64,000 nt of DNA, from positions 151,501-215,500 of the forward strand of contig JAANDG010000036.1 of NCBI GenBank assembly GCA_036852015.1, written 5' to 3'. The notes under the pieces were generated by a model that did no database searches, was not told the DNA's origin, and was given only the letters and a program-made list of their open reading frames with translations. The stretch comes from Pelodera strongyloides (Eukaryota > Nematoda > Chromadorea > Rhabditida > Rhabditidae). Both the position numbers and the translations under genes were made by a program. Below, one piece after another: positions 11,201 to 23,200 of this stretch (within the stretch, counting starts at the first letter, position 1; each line of letters starts with the position of its first letter).

Positions 11201-14200
11201 TGCATCACTGTCGTTGGTATTTCCCATGACCATTCCACATGAAGCGTCCACGGCGCTGTAGTCTCTGCTCGAATCTTTCCTTCTTTGTGAACAATTTGTA
11301 GACCTGGTTGACGGATTGGCAAGACCGAGTCAATTGCGGAGAATACTGCACTGATGTTTTTGTCGTTGCAAACACAATTCATCTTGGTTTCTGCAGGGTG
11401 ACAATCACACTGGGGTTGTGCCGAACATGTTCCTCCTTCTGCGTGTTGGACCGATGGACATCTCAGGTGCAGCGCAAAATCCTCAGGAAGAATGGCCGTC
11501 TGGTCGTCGTTGGTAGCGAAATGGCTGGAAAGTAGTGGAACATTCTGCGTCTGAAGGCTTGTGATCGTAAATCGGTGTCCGTCGATACTCTTTGTCTGCC
11601 GGGTAGAAAGGGCACTTCATAATGCTTGGTGCCGTTCTGATTCGTAAGATCCAGTGCGAGCATTGCTGTCGGTGTCCAAGTGGTGCATTTGAGAATCTCG
11701 TAGACGTTCTCGTCGTCGGGAAGAAGGGTTTCTCTCCAGAATAGGCATCCGGGCGAGGGCCAAAGGCATCCTCCTTGCAAGAAGCCTGCACTTTCTGTGC
11801 AACGCGTGATTCCTGGGTATTCATTGTAGCGGCCCAATTCTTCCACTGTACTGGAAGTGTTCATGTTGGCGCAGACATCCGGTTGGCATGACCCCGTGTG
11901 TGCGCACCTCTTGCTGCTCGCAATGAAGTGGTGAACCGATCGAGTGTACGTCACGATACTAGGAACGCAGTAAAGCACAGGTGGTTTCCAAGTGATTCGT
12001 GCGTGTAACAGTGTCTTGTCACGTTGCTGAGCATGGATGCAGCCGGTGGGATTCATTTGCGAAAGGTAGAAAGTCTGCTCGTGCTTCTTCAGGCATTGCT
12101 GTTCTTGGTCACATTGTACGATGTCAGACTGCGAGCTCGGGACGTGATCACATCGGAGTGACTGCGCAACGTGAATGAGACATAGGATCCCTATCGGGAC
12201 CAGTAGGTATCCCGAATTCTTCTGACCCTGCGATTCGTCACATCAGTTCGTCTTCTGGCCAACTTCCTCCAGGTCATCTTGAAGCAGTGGAACGCGATGT
12301 ACGTCGGCATGAGTAACAACTTCAAGAGTGTGAGCAAGCAGACTCCGACGGAGCAACGAGTCGTACAGACAAGATAGGTTGCGGCGATCGTCAGGTAGAT
12401 GCTTGCAATCAGGATTACGGTCACCGATCGTGGGTGGCAGTCTGCATTGGCAATGTTGTCTAGGCACCACGTACAGCTGATTGCATCGCAGAAGTTGGTG
12501 ACTGCTGGACAAACGAGTTCTTCGTAGTCGACCTTCTCGTTTGGAACTCGAAATTTTACCGAAGCACTGTAGTTCCTGCTGACGATAGCTGGTGGCATTC
12601 CAATTGTTGTCATGGATGTGATCCATAAACGTGAGCACCATCCCTCAGCGCAGATCTCGACCTCCGTGTGGTCAGTTGAATTGCATTGCAGTTGAAGTCC
12701 TCCTGGTGCACATTGGATGTGGCATAGACTTGAACTCGACCGCTCTGCTCGAGCACTGCCGATCATCCCAACAAGCATGCAAATCAGCAGCGTAGTCGTG
12801 CGCCACGACAGTGAGTTAGAGCACGGGGAAGATGAGTTGGAGCGCGGGGAAGATGCGTGGTCCGGCACCGATTCTCCTGTCAACCGATTGATTCTGTGTT
12901 TTGTTTGACCATGTACCGAGTGGACGGTCAGCTGTTGTTCATCATCCGTCTCCGGTTCCCTGTAGTCTGGTCGAGGAACCGATCTCCTGGCGTTCCTTCT
13001 CCGTTTCGTTCTCTGTGCAGGACCCTGATCCATTTCCGATGCAACTCTCAGAGGGTCTCTTGGGGTTTCGACCTCTGAAGTAAGCTCCAAAGGTATCAAC
13101 AGCGAAACTGCTCTCGTAATCTCCCTTCCGTTAGCAGTTGTCAGCATCACATTCCGAACCTGTCCGTCTTTTCCGGGACGTAGTTCCTTGATTCTTCCCA
13201 ATGGCCACTCGTATCTTGGTTTCATCAAGTCTTTCACCAAGACGACATCCCCCACTTTGGGAGGTTTGGGTTCGCACTTGTATTTGTTCCGATTCCTGTT
13301 GGCTTCATGGAGATTCGTCAAGTATTGTTCTTGAAAGTTGTCCCAGATCTCTTGTGTGTTCTTTTGGCTCTCTGCCAAGCTTCGCAACACTTCGTTTCGT
13401 GTTTTCCAGACCGCAGCTTCTCCAGGTGGGAGGTAGTCTTCATCTTCCGGTTGCAGAACCTCAGGAATGAGAACTCGTCCTCCTTTTGAAAGGAAATTCG
13501 CGGGGCAGACTAGCGCCCAGTCGTCGGCAGTGTCAGTGTAAGTTAACGGCCGCTGATTGATAGCCGCAGCAATTTCTTTGAGCACCGTGCGAAGATCTTC
13601 CAAGGGTGTGCGATTGCGTCGGAACTGTTTGAACAATGCTTTCTTCACTGATCCACAGAGTCTTTCGTAGCATCCTCCTTGCCACGGTGAATATGCCGAT
13701 ATGAAATGCCATTCAATGCCGTTTTCGGTCATTTCTCTCTGGACCTGATTCACGGAATTTCCTGTCGTTGCCAGCACTTGGTTCAGAATTCGGTCTCCAA
13801 GCACAAACGTGGGAGCGTTGTCGTTCGTGATCGACTTTGGTATTCCGTGATCTGCGAAGAATCGTCGAAGTGCTTGCAGGAAGGCAGAAGTGGTCATCTC
13901 ACTGACCACGTCCAGGAATATTGCCCTGGTTGTCAGACAGGTAATCAAGAGGATCCATCGCTTTAATGGCTCGGCTTTTGGGTCTTCCTTGGTGATGATT
14001 GGTCCGAGGTAATCCAATCCAACGTTTTCGAATGGTCGTGTGCACTGAACTCTTCTCGTGGGAAGGTCAGGTGCGTTCGGGTATTCATATGGACGTTGGT
14101 TGAATACTCGGCAAGTCCGGCATGAACGTAGGACCTTCCTCACACATCCTCTTGGGCGAGTTATCCAATACTTCGAGCGTAGAGCTGCTAGAGTCTGGTT

Positions 14201-17200
14201 TTCTCCTGCGTGCATGGACTTCTGGTGATAGTGTTCGACAATTAGTTTGGCTAGTGAGTGCTTTCCTTGGATGAGGATGGGTCTCTGGGCTTCCAATGGG
14301 AGTCTTGAATTTCCCATGCGTCCTTGACATCGCAGGACTCCACTGTCGTCTTTTCTGACCTTCCATACCTCGAACAATTCCTTCTCTGATGACTTCCCGA
14401 ATGTTTCGGCCTGGTGAAGACGAATGAGCATATTGTGTCCCTGTTCGATATCCACCACGGATGACGACTCGCTTGTTGACAATTTCTTCAACTCAGGAAC
14501 GTGGCGATGCACGCGTTCTCGAAGTTCCTCGTTGTTTCTCAGACACTTGTTGATGAACTTTCCGATGTAGCTCCCTGCTTTGCATAGTCTCGTGAATCGA
14601 CTGGATTGCTGGCCATGTGCAGGTGACCCAACTCCTTCCCAGTTGAGACATTCATCTTGCTTTGCCAGTACAGTGATTGTTTGTGTGACTTTCACTGGTA
14701 TCCCCGCACCGGGGGATTGTCTCGGGTCTTCTGGAGGTTCTTCGACGTAGTCTTGCTGTGTGATTTCCATCCGGAATCGGCTCTCGCTTTCTGGCCACAT
14801 GTTTGGGTGGTCGGTGAGAAAGCTTGGACCGTTGATCCAAGTGGAGACTTGAAGAAGTGGCTCAGTAGTACCTCTGCTGAGATGGTCTGCGGGGTTCTGG
14901 TCCGTCCGGACGTGTTGAACAAGGAACGAAAACTGCGGGTACCAGGATTGGGCAATGTCTCGAATTTCCTTGGTCCTGTTGTACACCAACGTTCCCAGTT
15001 TCTGCGCTCGCATATGCGAAGGATCCAATTGAAGCCATCCGAGTACCGCAGTTGAGTCGCTCAGTACGAAGACATCCGGATCAATGTGTACAGTGCTGCT
15101 CCTTGTTAGCTCTTGAAGTAGAAAGCTGGCCACGCGGAATCCCATCGTCAATGCGAGAAGCTCCAACTTGGGAACCGTAGCCTTGCTCCTCAGCGGTGCT
15201 AGTCGTGTACGGCTCATCAGAAGATGTCCCTTTGAACGCGTCACGAGGTATGCACATGCTCCGTAAGCAACTGTTGATGCGTCGACAAATATGATGAGTT
15301 TTGCCCCAACTCCTCTCGTGAATCCGACGTATCGTGGGATGCTAATGGTGCTTCCTTGTACTTCCTGGATCAGATGCTCCCACTCAGCTTGTAGGTCCTC
15401 TTCGAGCGGGGTATCCCATTGTCGATCGTCCAAGAATAGTTTCTGGAGGAACACCTTTAACTTCAAGGTGAGTGGTGCGGCAAGTCCCAGTGGATCAAAG
15501 ATCGATGCCACAATCTGGCTGACTATGCGTCTGGTCTGCCCACATGTCTCCTCACATTGAATCTTGACAGGCAGCTTGTCCTTCTTCACATCCCAGAGAA
15601 CGCCGAGTATCTTCGTATTCTCGTTGCAAGATACTCTCTCTGCTGGTAGATTAGAGATGAGTGTTCGCTTGTTCGACGTAAATTGACGAAGATTCATAGA
15701 CATTGACTCGAAGAACTGGATGGCGTCGTCGACCTTCTCTCTTCCGTCAAAGACACTGTCGGTTCCAATAAATGCGTTGTCCACATACAACTGGTTAATC
15801 AAGTCTTCGCGTGCCTCTCTTCCATTTCCGTTTTGGAGATGCAAACTGATAACTGCACTCAATAGATACGGTGAACAGTTGATTCCGAATGGCAGCACAC
15901 AATGGCGGTAGTGCTGAATGTTGTCTGCAGATGGCGGTTTATCCCAGTTGACAGGCATCACAAATCGAGTGAGATCCTTGTCCTGCACATTCAACCCAAC
16001 CATCAGAAAGGCCTTTTCCACGTCTGCCGAAATGAGGTAACGGCAGGTTCTTGCGCGAAGAATAACTCCAACAAGGTTCGGTAAGTTGTTGGGTCCTTGA
16101 TGTAGGGACTCGTTCAGCGACAGCTTGCCCCTTTCATGCGCCGACGCATCAAAGACGACGCGAACTTTCGTATTCTCCTTGTCCATGGAAACAACTGGCT
16201 GATATGGTGCGTAGAATACCGGGTGCGAACAGTGGAGTTCCTCGTCCGGTATCTTCTCAATCATTCCCTTGGCTTCCTGGTCAGCGAAGTTCTTCTGGAT
16301 CTGTTGCATGACCCACGGTCGATCTCCGCAGGAGTTGTACATGCTCCTTAATCTGCTGAATGACATGGTCTCGTTCCTTGACATCTTTTCCATCTGTCCC
16401 TCTTTTTGCGGGAAGGATATGAAGTATCTTCCATCCCTGAAGTTGGTGTTCTCAACGAATTCCTCTTCAACCTTCTGGTTGATTGCTGCACGAATGGATT
16501 CCTCCGAAGTAATCTCTTGGGTGAATTCTCGTGTGCCCAACGCTTCCGTCATCCAATAAGCTTCTGAATTCGATGTTCTTCCCGACTCCAGCGGCTCTAA
16601 TACGGTATGAGCATGTGCTGGTGGGCGTCCTGACGAAGTTCCTGTTCGAAGGTATCCGAAGAGCGACGGCACAAGCATCAGGCCCGAATGCAACGTGACG
16701 CTGTTCTCCTTCGATTTGAAAAGGAATTTCCAGATGGAGTCGCATCCCAGAAGAAGTTGGAATTTTTCGACGTGATCTTCGGTATCCTTATCTGCCAAGT
16801 TGATGTTTGCTTTGCGAATCTGTTCCATGTCGATGTCTGGAATCTGCGGGACCGTGGCATCGCAGAAGAAATTGGAAGGAACACAGACTGCTTGAACGAT
16901 GTGTTCGTTGTTCTCCTCATCCTTGACGTGCACTGTTGCGATATTGTATGTTCTCTCAACTGGTTTCTGTCCAAATACTTGAAGCGCAATTTGGCGTCTT
17001 TCCACGATTGGAATAGCACAATCCTGAACCATCCTTTCATCCACAAAAGACAGGTTGGCTCCAGTGTCGAACAGCGTCATTGCGTCGTGAGGGACACTCT
17101 CGTTGGATAGGACAGACACCTTTCCCGTGAGTAGCATAGCTGCTTGGTGCTCGTCTCGCGCTCTGGCAATGTAGCTGCTCACGTTATTGTTCGTGCCTTG

Positions 17201-20200
17201 TCGCACAGGAGTTGCATTCTGGTTCCGATTGGAGTTGTTCTGTCCTGATGAAGGTTGACTTCTCCATCGATCATTGTTGGGACCGTCTCCATCTCGTCGA
17301 CCATTGTTCTGCACCTGGCCACGGGACGGTCCTGAACGTTGTTCTCTGTTGTAATCCCGTCGTTGATCTCGGTTGGAGTCCCCTCTCTGATCGCGGTTCG
17401 ATTCACTCCTCTGGTTGTTGTTCCGTGGATTTGATTCGCTGCGGTGGGTTCCACAAAGACTTTCGTGGTGTGGGCCATGGCACTTCCTGCACGTTTTTGT
17501 GCAGCCGTTGAAGGGATGCTGTATTCCGCATCGGTAGCATAACTTCTTTTCGCGAAACACCCGTGATCGGTCTTCTGGACGTACGGTACGGCATTCAGAT
17601 GGTAGGTGTGGACCTTTGTTGCACAGGAAACATGATGGAATGTTCTCGTTGTTGCGTGGATTGAATCTTGGCGGGGTCGTATTCTCCTGAGAATGATTAC
17701 GCTGCTGCTGATGGCGGTCGCTGGCGTCTTCTCTTTGGAGGAGCTCTGCCTTCCTGATGACTTTGTCGAGCAGGTTACTCACGATTGTCCACTTCCAAGG
17801 TTGATCTTCCGATGAATCCACGACCTTCTCAATCACTCGGCGACGGACGAAGTCGGGAAACTTGTCCAACACGGAGGTTAAGAACGAGCGACTAGTTTCA
17901 CTTGTATCTCCATACTCGCTGAGTCTTGGTATGAGTTGTTGCAGTTGTTCCAAGACGACTCGTGATGCAGTTGTAGTTGGAGATCTGCATGAGAGTCCAC
18001 GAATTCGAGCATTGAGAGCTGCGGCAACTGTGTCTTTATTGTCGTACTTCTTCTTTAGTATGGTGATAACATCTTCATACGTGGTCTCGCTGTCCGGAAC
18101 AGTTGATGCTAAGCGTAACGGTTCTCCTTTCAAAGACGCCCGCAGGTACGAAAGCTTCTGATGACCGTTCAGTTGTCTGTTGTTGTGAATTAGATTAGGT
18201 GAATCCGGTAAAGTACCGGCTGAACTCCCAACAATCTCCGCTGAACGTGGGTAGGGGAATCTCTGGTAGATGGTTGGAACTGGCACTCAATAACTGTACG
18301 GCTTGAGCGATATCGGCGACGACACTCTGCTGCTGAGGCAACGCTGGTGGCGGTTCTGTGCCCTGAACCGTTTCAGCTGCTCGACGTCTCGACTGCATTC
18401 CCGTTGCGACAATCTCCTTCTGTGTCCTCACGTCCGCAAGTATGTATTCTGTCTTCATGCAGGCGGAATCCAAGATGTCGATCATCTCTTCTGATTTCAC
18501 GTAATACTCACTCAGAGACTTGTCCGACTCGTCGTCATCGGCTATCTCCATCAGCTTGGACATCTTTGTTTCGAGCTTCTGCTTGTGTCTGTTGACATTT
18601 GCGTTGAATGCGACGATCTCACTCTCTCTGGAGTGGATGTACTTGCGCAATTCCTTCATATCCGGATCACCTTCGCATGGTGGGTAGTCGAGCGGTCGAT
18701 GTACAGCTTCATGATCCTTCAAAAATTTCACAGCCTCGGTGATAGCCCTGGTTACGGCAGACTTAGCGGCTCCAAGGATGGACATTGTGTGTCGCTATTA
18801 CTTCTTGCTTCTACTGAACCCTGTTGAAGATGCCGATGTCTCCTTCGGTTCAACGGAAGTGGTAGCTGCAGATGTGTATTTCAGCGACAGTGAACGGCAA
18901 CGGTTCACGAAATGGTCCTGAATGGACGATGAAGTCCTTCAGCGACGGGGAACGGCGGCGGTTCCACGGAAGCGTCCTTCAGCGACAAGGGTGTCCTTCA
19001 GCGACAGGGAACGGCGACGGTTCCAGGGGAGCGTTGTGAAGCGACAGCGTGGTCGTTCAGCAACAAGGAACGGCGACGGTTCCACGGGAGTGTTCTGAAG
19101 CGGCAGAGGTGTCGTTCAGCAACAAGGAACGGCGACGGTTCCACGGGAGCGTTCTGGAGCGACCGAGGTGTCCTTCAGCGACAGGGAACGGCGACGGTTC
19201 CACGGGAGCGTTCTGAAGCGACAGAGTTGTCCTTCAGCAACAAGGAACGGCGACGGTTCCACGGGATCGTTCTGAAGCGACAGAGGTGTCGTTCAGCAAC
19301 AAGGAACGGCGACGGTTCCACGGGAGCTGCCTGAAGCGACAGAGTTGTCCTTCAGCAACAAGGAACGGCGACGGTTCCACGGGATCGTTCTGAAGCGACA
19401 GAGGTGTCGTTCAGCAACAAGGAACGGCGACGGTTCCACGGGAGCGTTCTGAAGCGACCGAGATGTCCTTCAGCAACAAGGAACGGCGACGGTTCCACGG
19501 GAGCGTTCTGAAGCGACAGAGATGTCCTTCAGCAACAAGGAACGGCGGCGGTTCCACGGGAGCGTTCTGAAGCGACAGAGATGTCCTTCAGCAACAAGGA
19601 ACGGCGGCGGTTCCACGGGAGCGTTCTGAAGCGACCGAGATGTCCTTCAGCAACAAGGAACGGCGACGGTTCCACGGGAGCTTTCTGAAGCGACCGAGAT
19701 GTCCTTCAGCAACAAGGAACGGCGACGGTTCCACGGGAGCTGCCTGAAGCGACCGAGATGTCCTTCAGCAACAAGGAACGGCGACGGTTCCACGGGAGCT
19801 GCCTGAAGCGACCGAGATGTCCTTCAGCAACAAGGAACGGCGACGGTTCCACGGGAGCGTTCTGAAGCGACAGAGGTGTCCTTCAGCAACAAGGAACGGC
19901 GACGGTTCCACGGGAGCTGCCTGAAGCGACAGAGATGTCCTTCAGCAACAAGGAACGGCGATGGTTCCACGGGAGCGTTCTGAAGCGACAGAGGTGTCCT
20001 TCAGCGACGGCGGCGGCGGATGTGGAAGGGTCTGCGGCAGCCCACTCCACTGATGACTGCAGCAAGTGAGTAGTGACAGCGTCGGCCAACTACTCAGACG
20101 AAGAATCCTCGAGTTGAGAAATGGCAGCGTCGACCAAGTTCTCTGACGAATCCTTCCACAGTGAAGTGACAGCGACGGTCAGCTTCAGAAGATCGGAATT

Positions 20201-23200
20201 ACGTGCGTCACGTCCTTCAAGCGAATTGCGAACAGTGCCTGCTTCAGACAATTGCTCAAAGCCGCAACGATTGCGGGATCAGACTCAAGAGGACAACAGC
20301 GACCTGTTGACCTTACTACCGAAACAAATTTGGGCGGCGCAAGTTCAAAAGAAACGGTGCACCATATAAATAATGCTTCCGTTGTTTTGCGGTGAATTTC
20401 CTGCCACGCGGGTCTTGGTATTTCAAATAGCTTTATTAAATGCGCTGGATAAATATATTCCCTACGGCCTCAGGCCCAGTACACCCCGGCGTCGGGGGTG
20501 CTTCAGCAACTTAGCCCTTGCTCCAAGGGCTATCAGCAACGTCCCCACTGCTGCCAGGGGGAGAATCTGTTCGGAGTTTGTCGACCGAATTGGGAGTGAA
20601 TTCTGGGCTATGGCCCTGGGTTAAGTAGCGAAATCTTTAGGCGGGATTAGTATTGCGGTAACCAATAAGCGATAAGGGGCGGAGCTTACATTAATGCAGA
20701 ATTTTGCAAAAACATGATAAATGTGTGAATATCACGTGAAGTTCAAAGAACGAATCTTGTGATAATATTACGGAAATTGTTATGTAAACAAATTAATATT
20801 AATGAAAACATAAATAATGCAAGAATGTGAAACAATAATGACGTAATATAATGAAATATGATAACGACCTTAAAGAATAAGGTTGAATTTAAAGTGCTAA
20901 ACAGGAGTTTACGCACACTATGTATTATTTGCGGAAGTTTTGAACAACGGTGCATGCCAATCGAAATGTAGAGCAATCGGGTTCGATCAGGTATCCATTC
21001 ACACAGAGGAGGAAGTCAAGTTTTTAGGAGGTGCGTTCCTTGTTATATACACTCCACCAACGTTGACCACGGGGATCTACAAACCTATGAATTATTTTAG
21101 TTTTTGTGTTGTTTCTGAAATTAATGTATTGTTTTCCCCCCCTCTCTGTGGTGCGTGCATTATTACAATAAATGGATCAATGTTCAATGATATTTCAAAG
21201 TTCAAACTATACGATTGCGCTGCATTGCCTTATCCGTATATCCCAATGGAATATCTATTCCACGACTTCGTTAAATTACAACTGCTTAGTGACTTTGAAA
21301 ATTCAGATCTCCACGATGCACAAGGGACGTCCTTTGGTATATTCATAGGCCTACATCGAAACGAAACTAATAGGAACAACTGGTATTGGAGGTAGCTTTT
21401 ATTGAATGAGGGGCACCGTTTGATAATGCGAAATAGTCAACACTAAATAGTGTAAGTGTAAATGCTGTAACAACGGGTCGGTGCAAATCCATACATACTG
21501 TGCATTCGTATATACAATGCGCCGCATAAGTATACGGGCACCCAAAAATAGGCACCCCTATCCTTTGTTAGCGCGATAGCGCTAACATAGTTTGGGTTTC
21601 TTCCGACCCCTCTTTTTTCGCTTTCCACCACAATTTTTTTCCTAGACCAAATAAGTTCATTTTTTGTTTTTTGCACTGCGGGCTGCGCACCCAGGAACGT
21701 AGTAGGCAGAGGGTACCGGGGTGGGACTATGGCTACCCGCACGATGCGGTTACGGCGACCCGCACGATGCGTTTCCGAGAAAGTATACGCGCGGTTAGGG
21801 GTAACCGCGTCGTGCGCTCGTGAACCTGAGTAATTACGTTAATTTTTATGACGTCAGCGGTGGAAATTGAAAGACGAAATCCGGGTTGGGAAATAGGCAT
21901 GTATTTTATCTTGTAGAAATTTTCACGGCGAGAATTCCTGTAAAAAATATTAGGCGTACTCTGAAGGAATTTATGGTGTCCATAACTACGAATGTAGGTG
22001 CTGATTTTCTATCCGAACGCCGCTAATCTAAACTAGGCAATTAACGTAACTTCAAGGAGTCATAACTTCAGAGCACTCGTAGATAGTTTTTTACAGAAAT
22101 TCTCGCCGTGAAATTTTGTTTTCCGACCTCCACCGCTGATGTCATTAAAATTAACGTAATTACATAATTGCTTTATTTTTTGGGCTGAAAATTATGTTAG
22201 GGTGTTCAGTGGGTGCCTATATACTTGTTGAATGCAATGTATAAGGCATAAGTTCTTAGATTGTATATTGTGCGTTCGACATATATATTTCAGTCAATAT
22301 ACAGCCAATATCTTATTACCAGTCGGCTCACGCCGCCAGAGGCAACTTACATAGAAATATGATTGGTTTAGCATGGGCATACTTATATTCAAAGTTTAAA
22401 ACGTATCGTAAGAAATTCACATAATAGGAAACAATTGCATATGCATACTTCGATATAGCTGCGACACTCTTTTATACCCGAAAACGAAAATTTGCATTTC
22501 CGTAACGCACATCGGTATGCAAATTAGGCTACAGTTACTCATTTATATATTAAGATATAAAGGAGAAGAGTTTGTTTATGACTTTGTCACAGACTTTGTT
22601 TATGATTTTGTTTTTATGTGCACAACGAAATCCCTTCATAAAGAAAATTCTTCGATCGAAAGAGCAACAAAATCTTTACCGCTGGCAGGATTCGAACCCG
22701 CTGCAGCACCCAACCTCTCGATTCAAAGTCCAACGCTCTACCTGTTGAGCTATGCTAGCTTATCATGAGGATAATCCCCTGACCTACATACAGCACCTTC
22801 ATTGACAAATTTGCATGGTAGCATTAGTCGAGTGAAGGTCTAAACTGATTATTATACGTTTCCAAAATCAGAGACGTGTGATGTGAATGTGAGTGGCACG
22901 GAGGAGAAAGAGACGAGAGTTAACTTTTTACATTGTAGCAATTCCTTTTTAAATAGGGAAACAATCGGCCGAAGGCCTATTCCTCCAGTCGGAGAAGGGC
23001 CCGTAGTGCTCTTCGAACGGCTGGTGTTATATTACTCCTATTCTTATTATGAATTTCAAACGTACTCGATCCGGGTTCGAGTCTAGCCCGTAATAACTTT
23101 GGAACCACCATCCGGCGAGGGAATTATGTGCGATCCCTCATGGCCTGGCGTCGAGCAATTTGTCATCTGGAACTCGTCGACTTATGCTCACTGCTCAGGA

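Larger units (their letters stand above)
4705..20915 (-). mobile_element. Composite BEL/Pao retroelement inserted in CTL1 exon 5
   Basis: Order on the minus strand: LTR unique region, minisatellite, gag, pol, env, 3' UTR, LTR unique region, minisatellite, then a 2.8-kb inverted env copy and 214 unassigned bp. The insertion is flanked by CACTATGTATT at both ends and interrupts the CTLD codons of CTL1. If the inverted copy arose after insertion, an event such as aberrant template switching or a second nested integration is needed. Exact LTR ends and primer binding site are not resolved. Confidence 0.85.

Noticed and set aside
12717..18161. Many ORFs antisense to gag-pol
   Set aside because: Shadows of the BEL coding frame with no family signatures.
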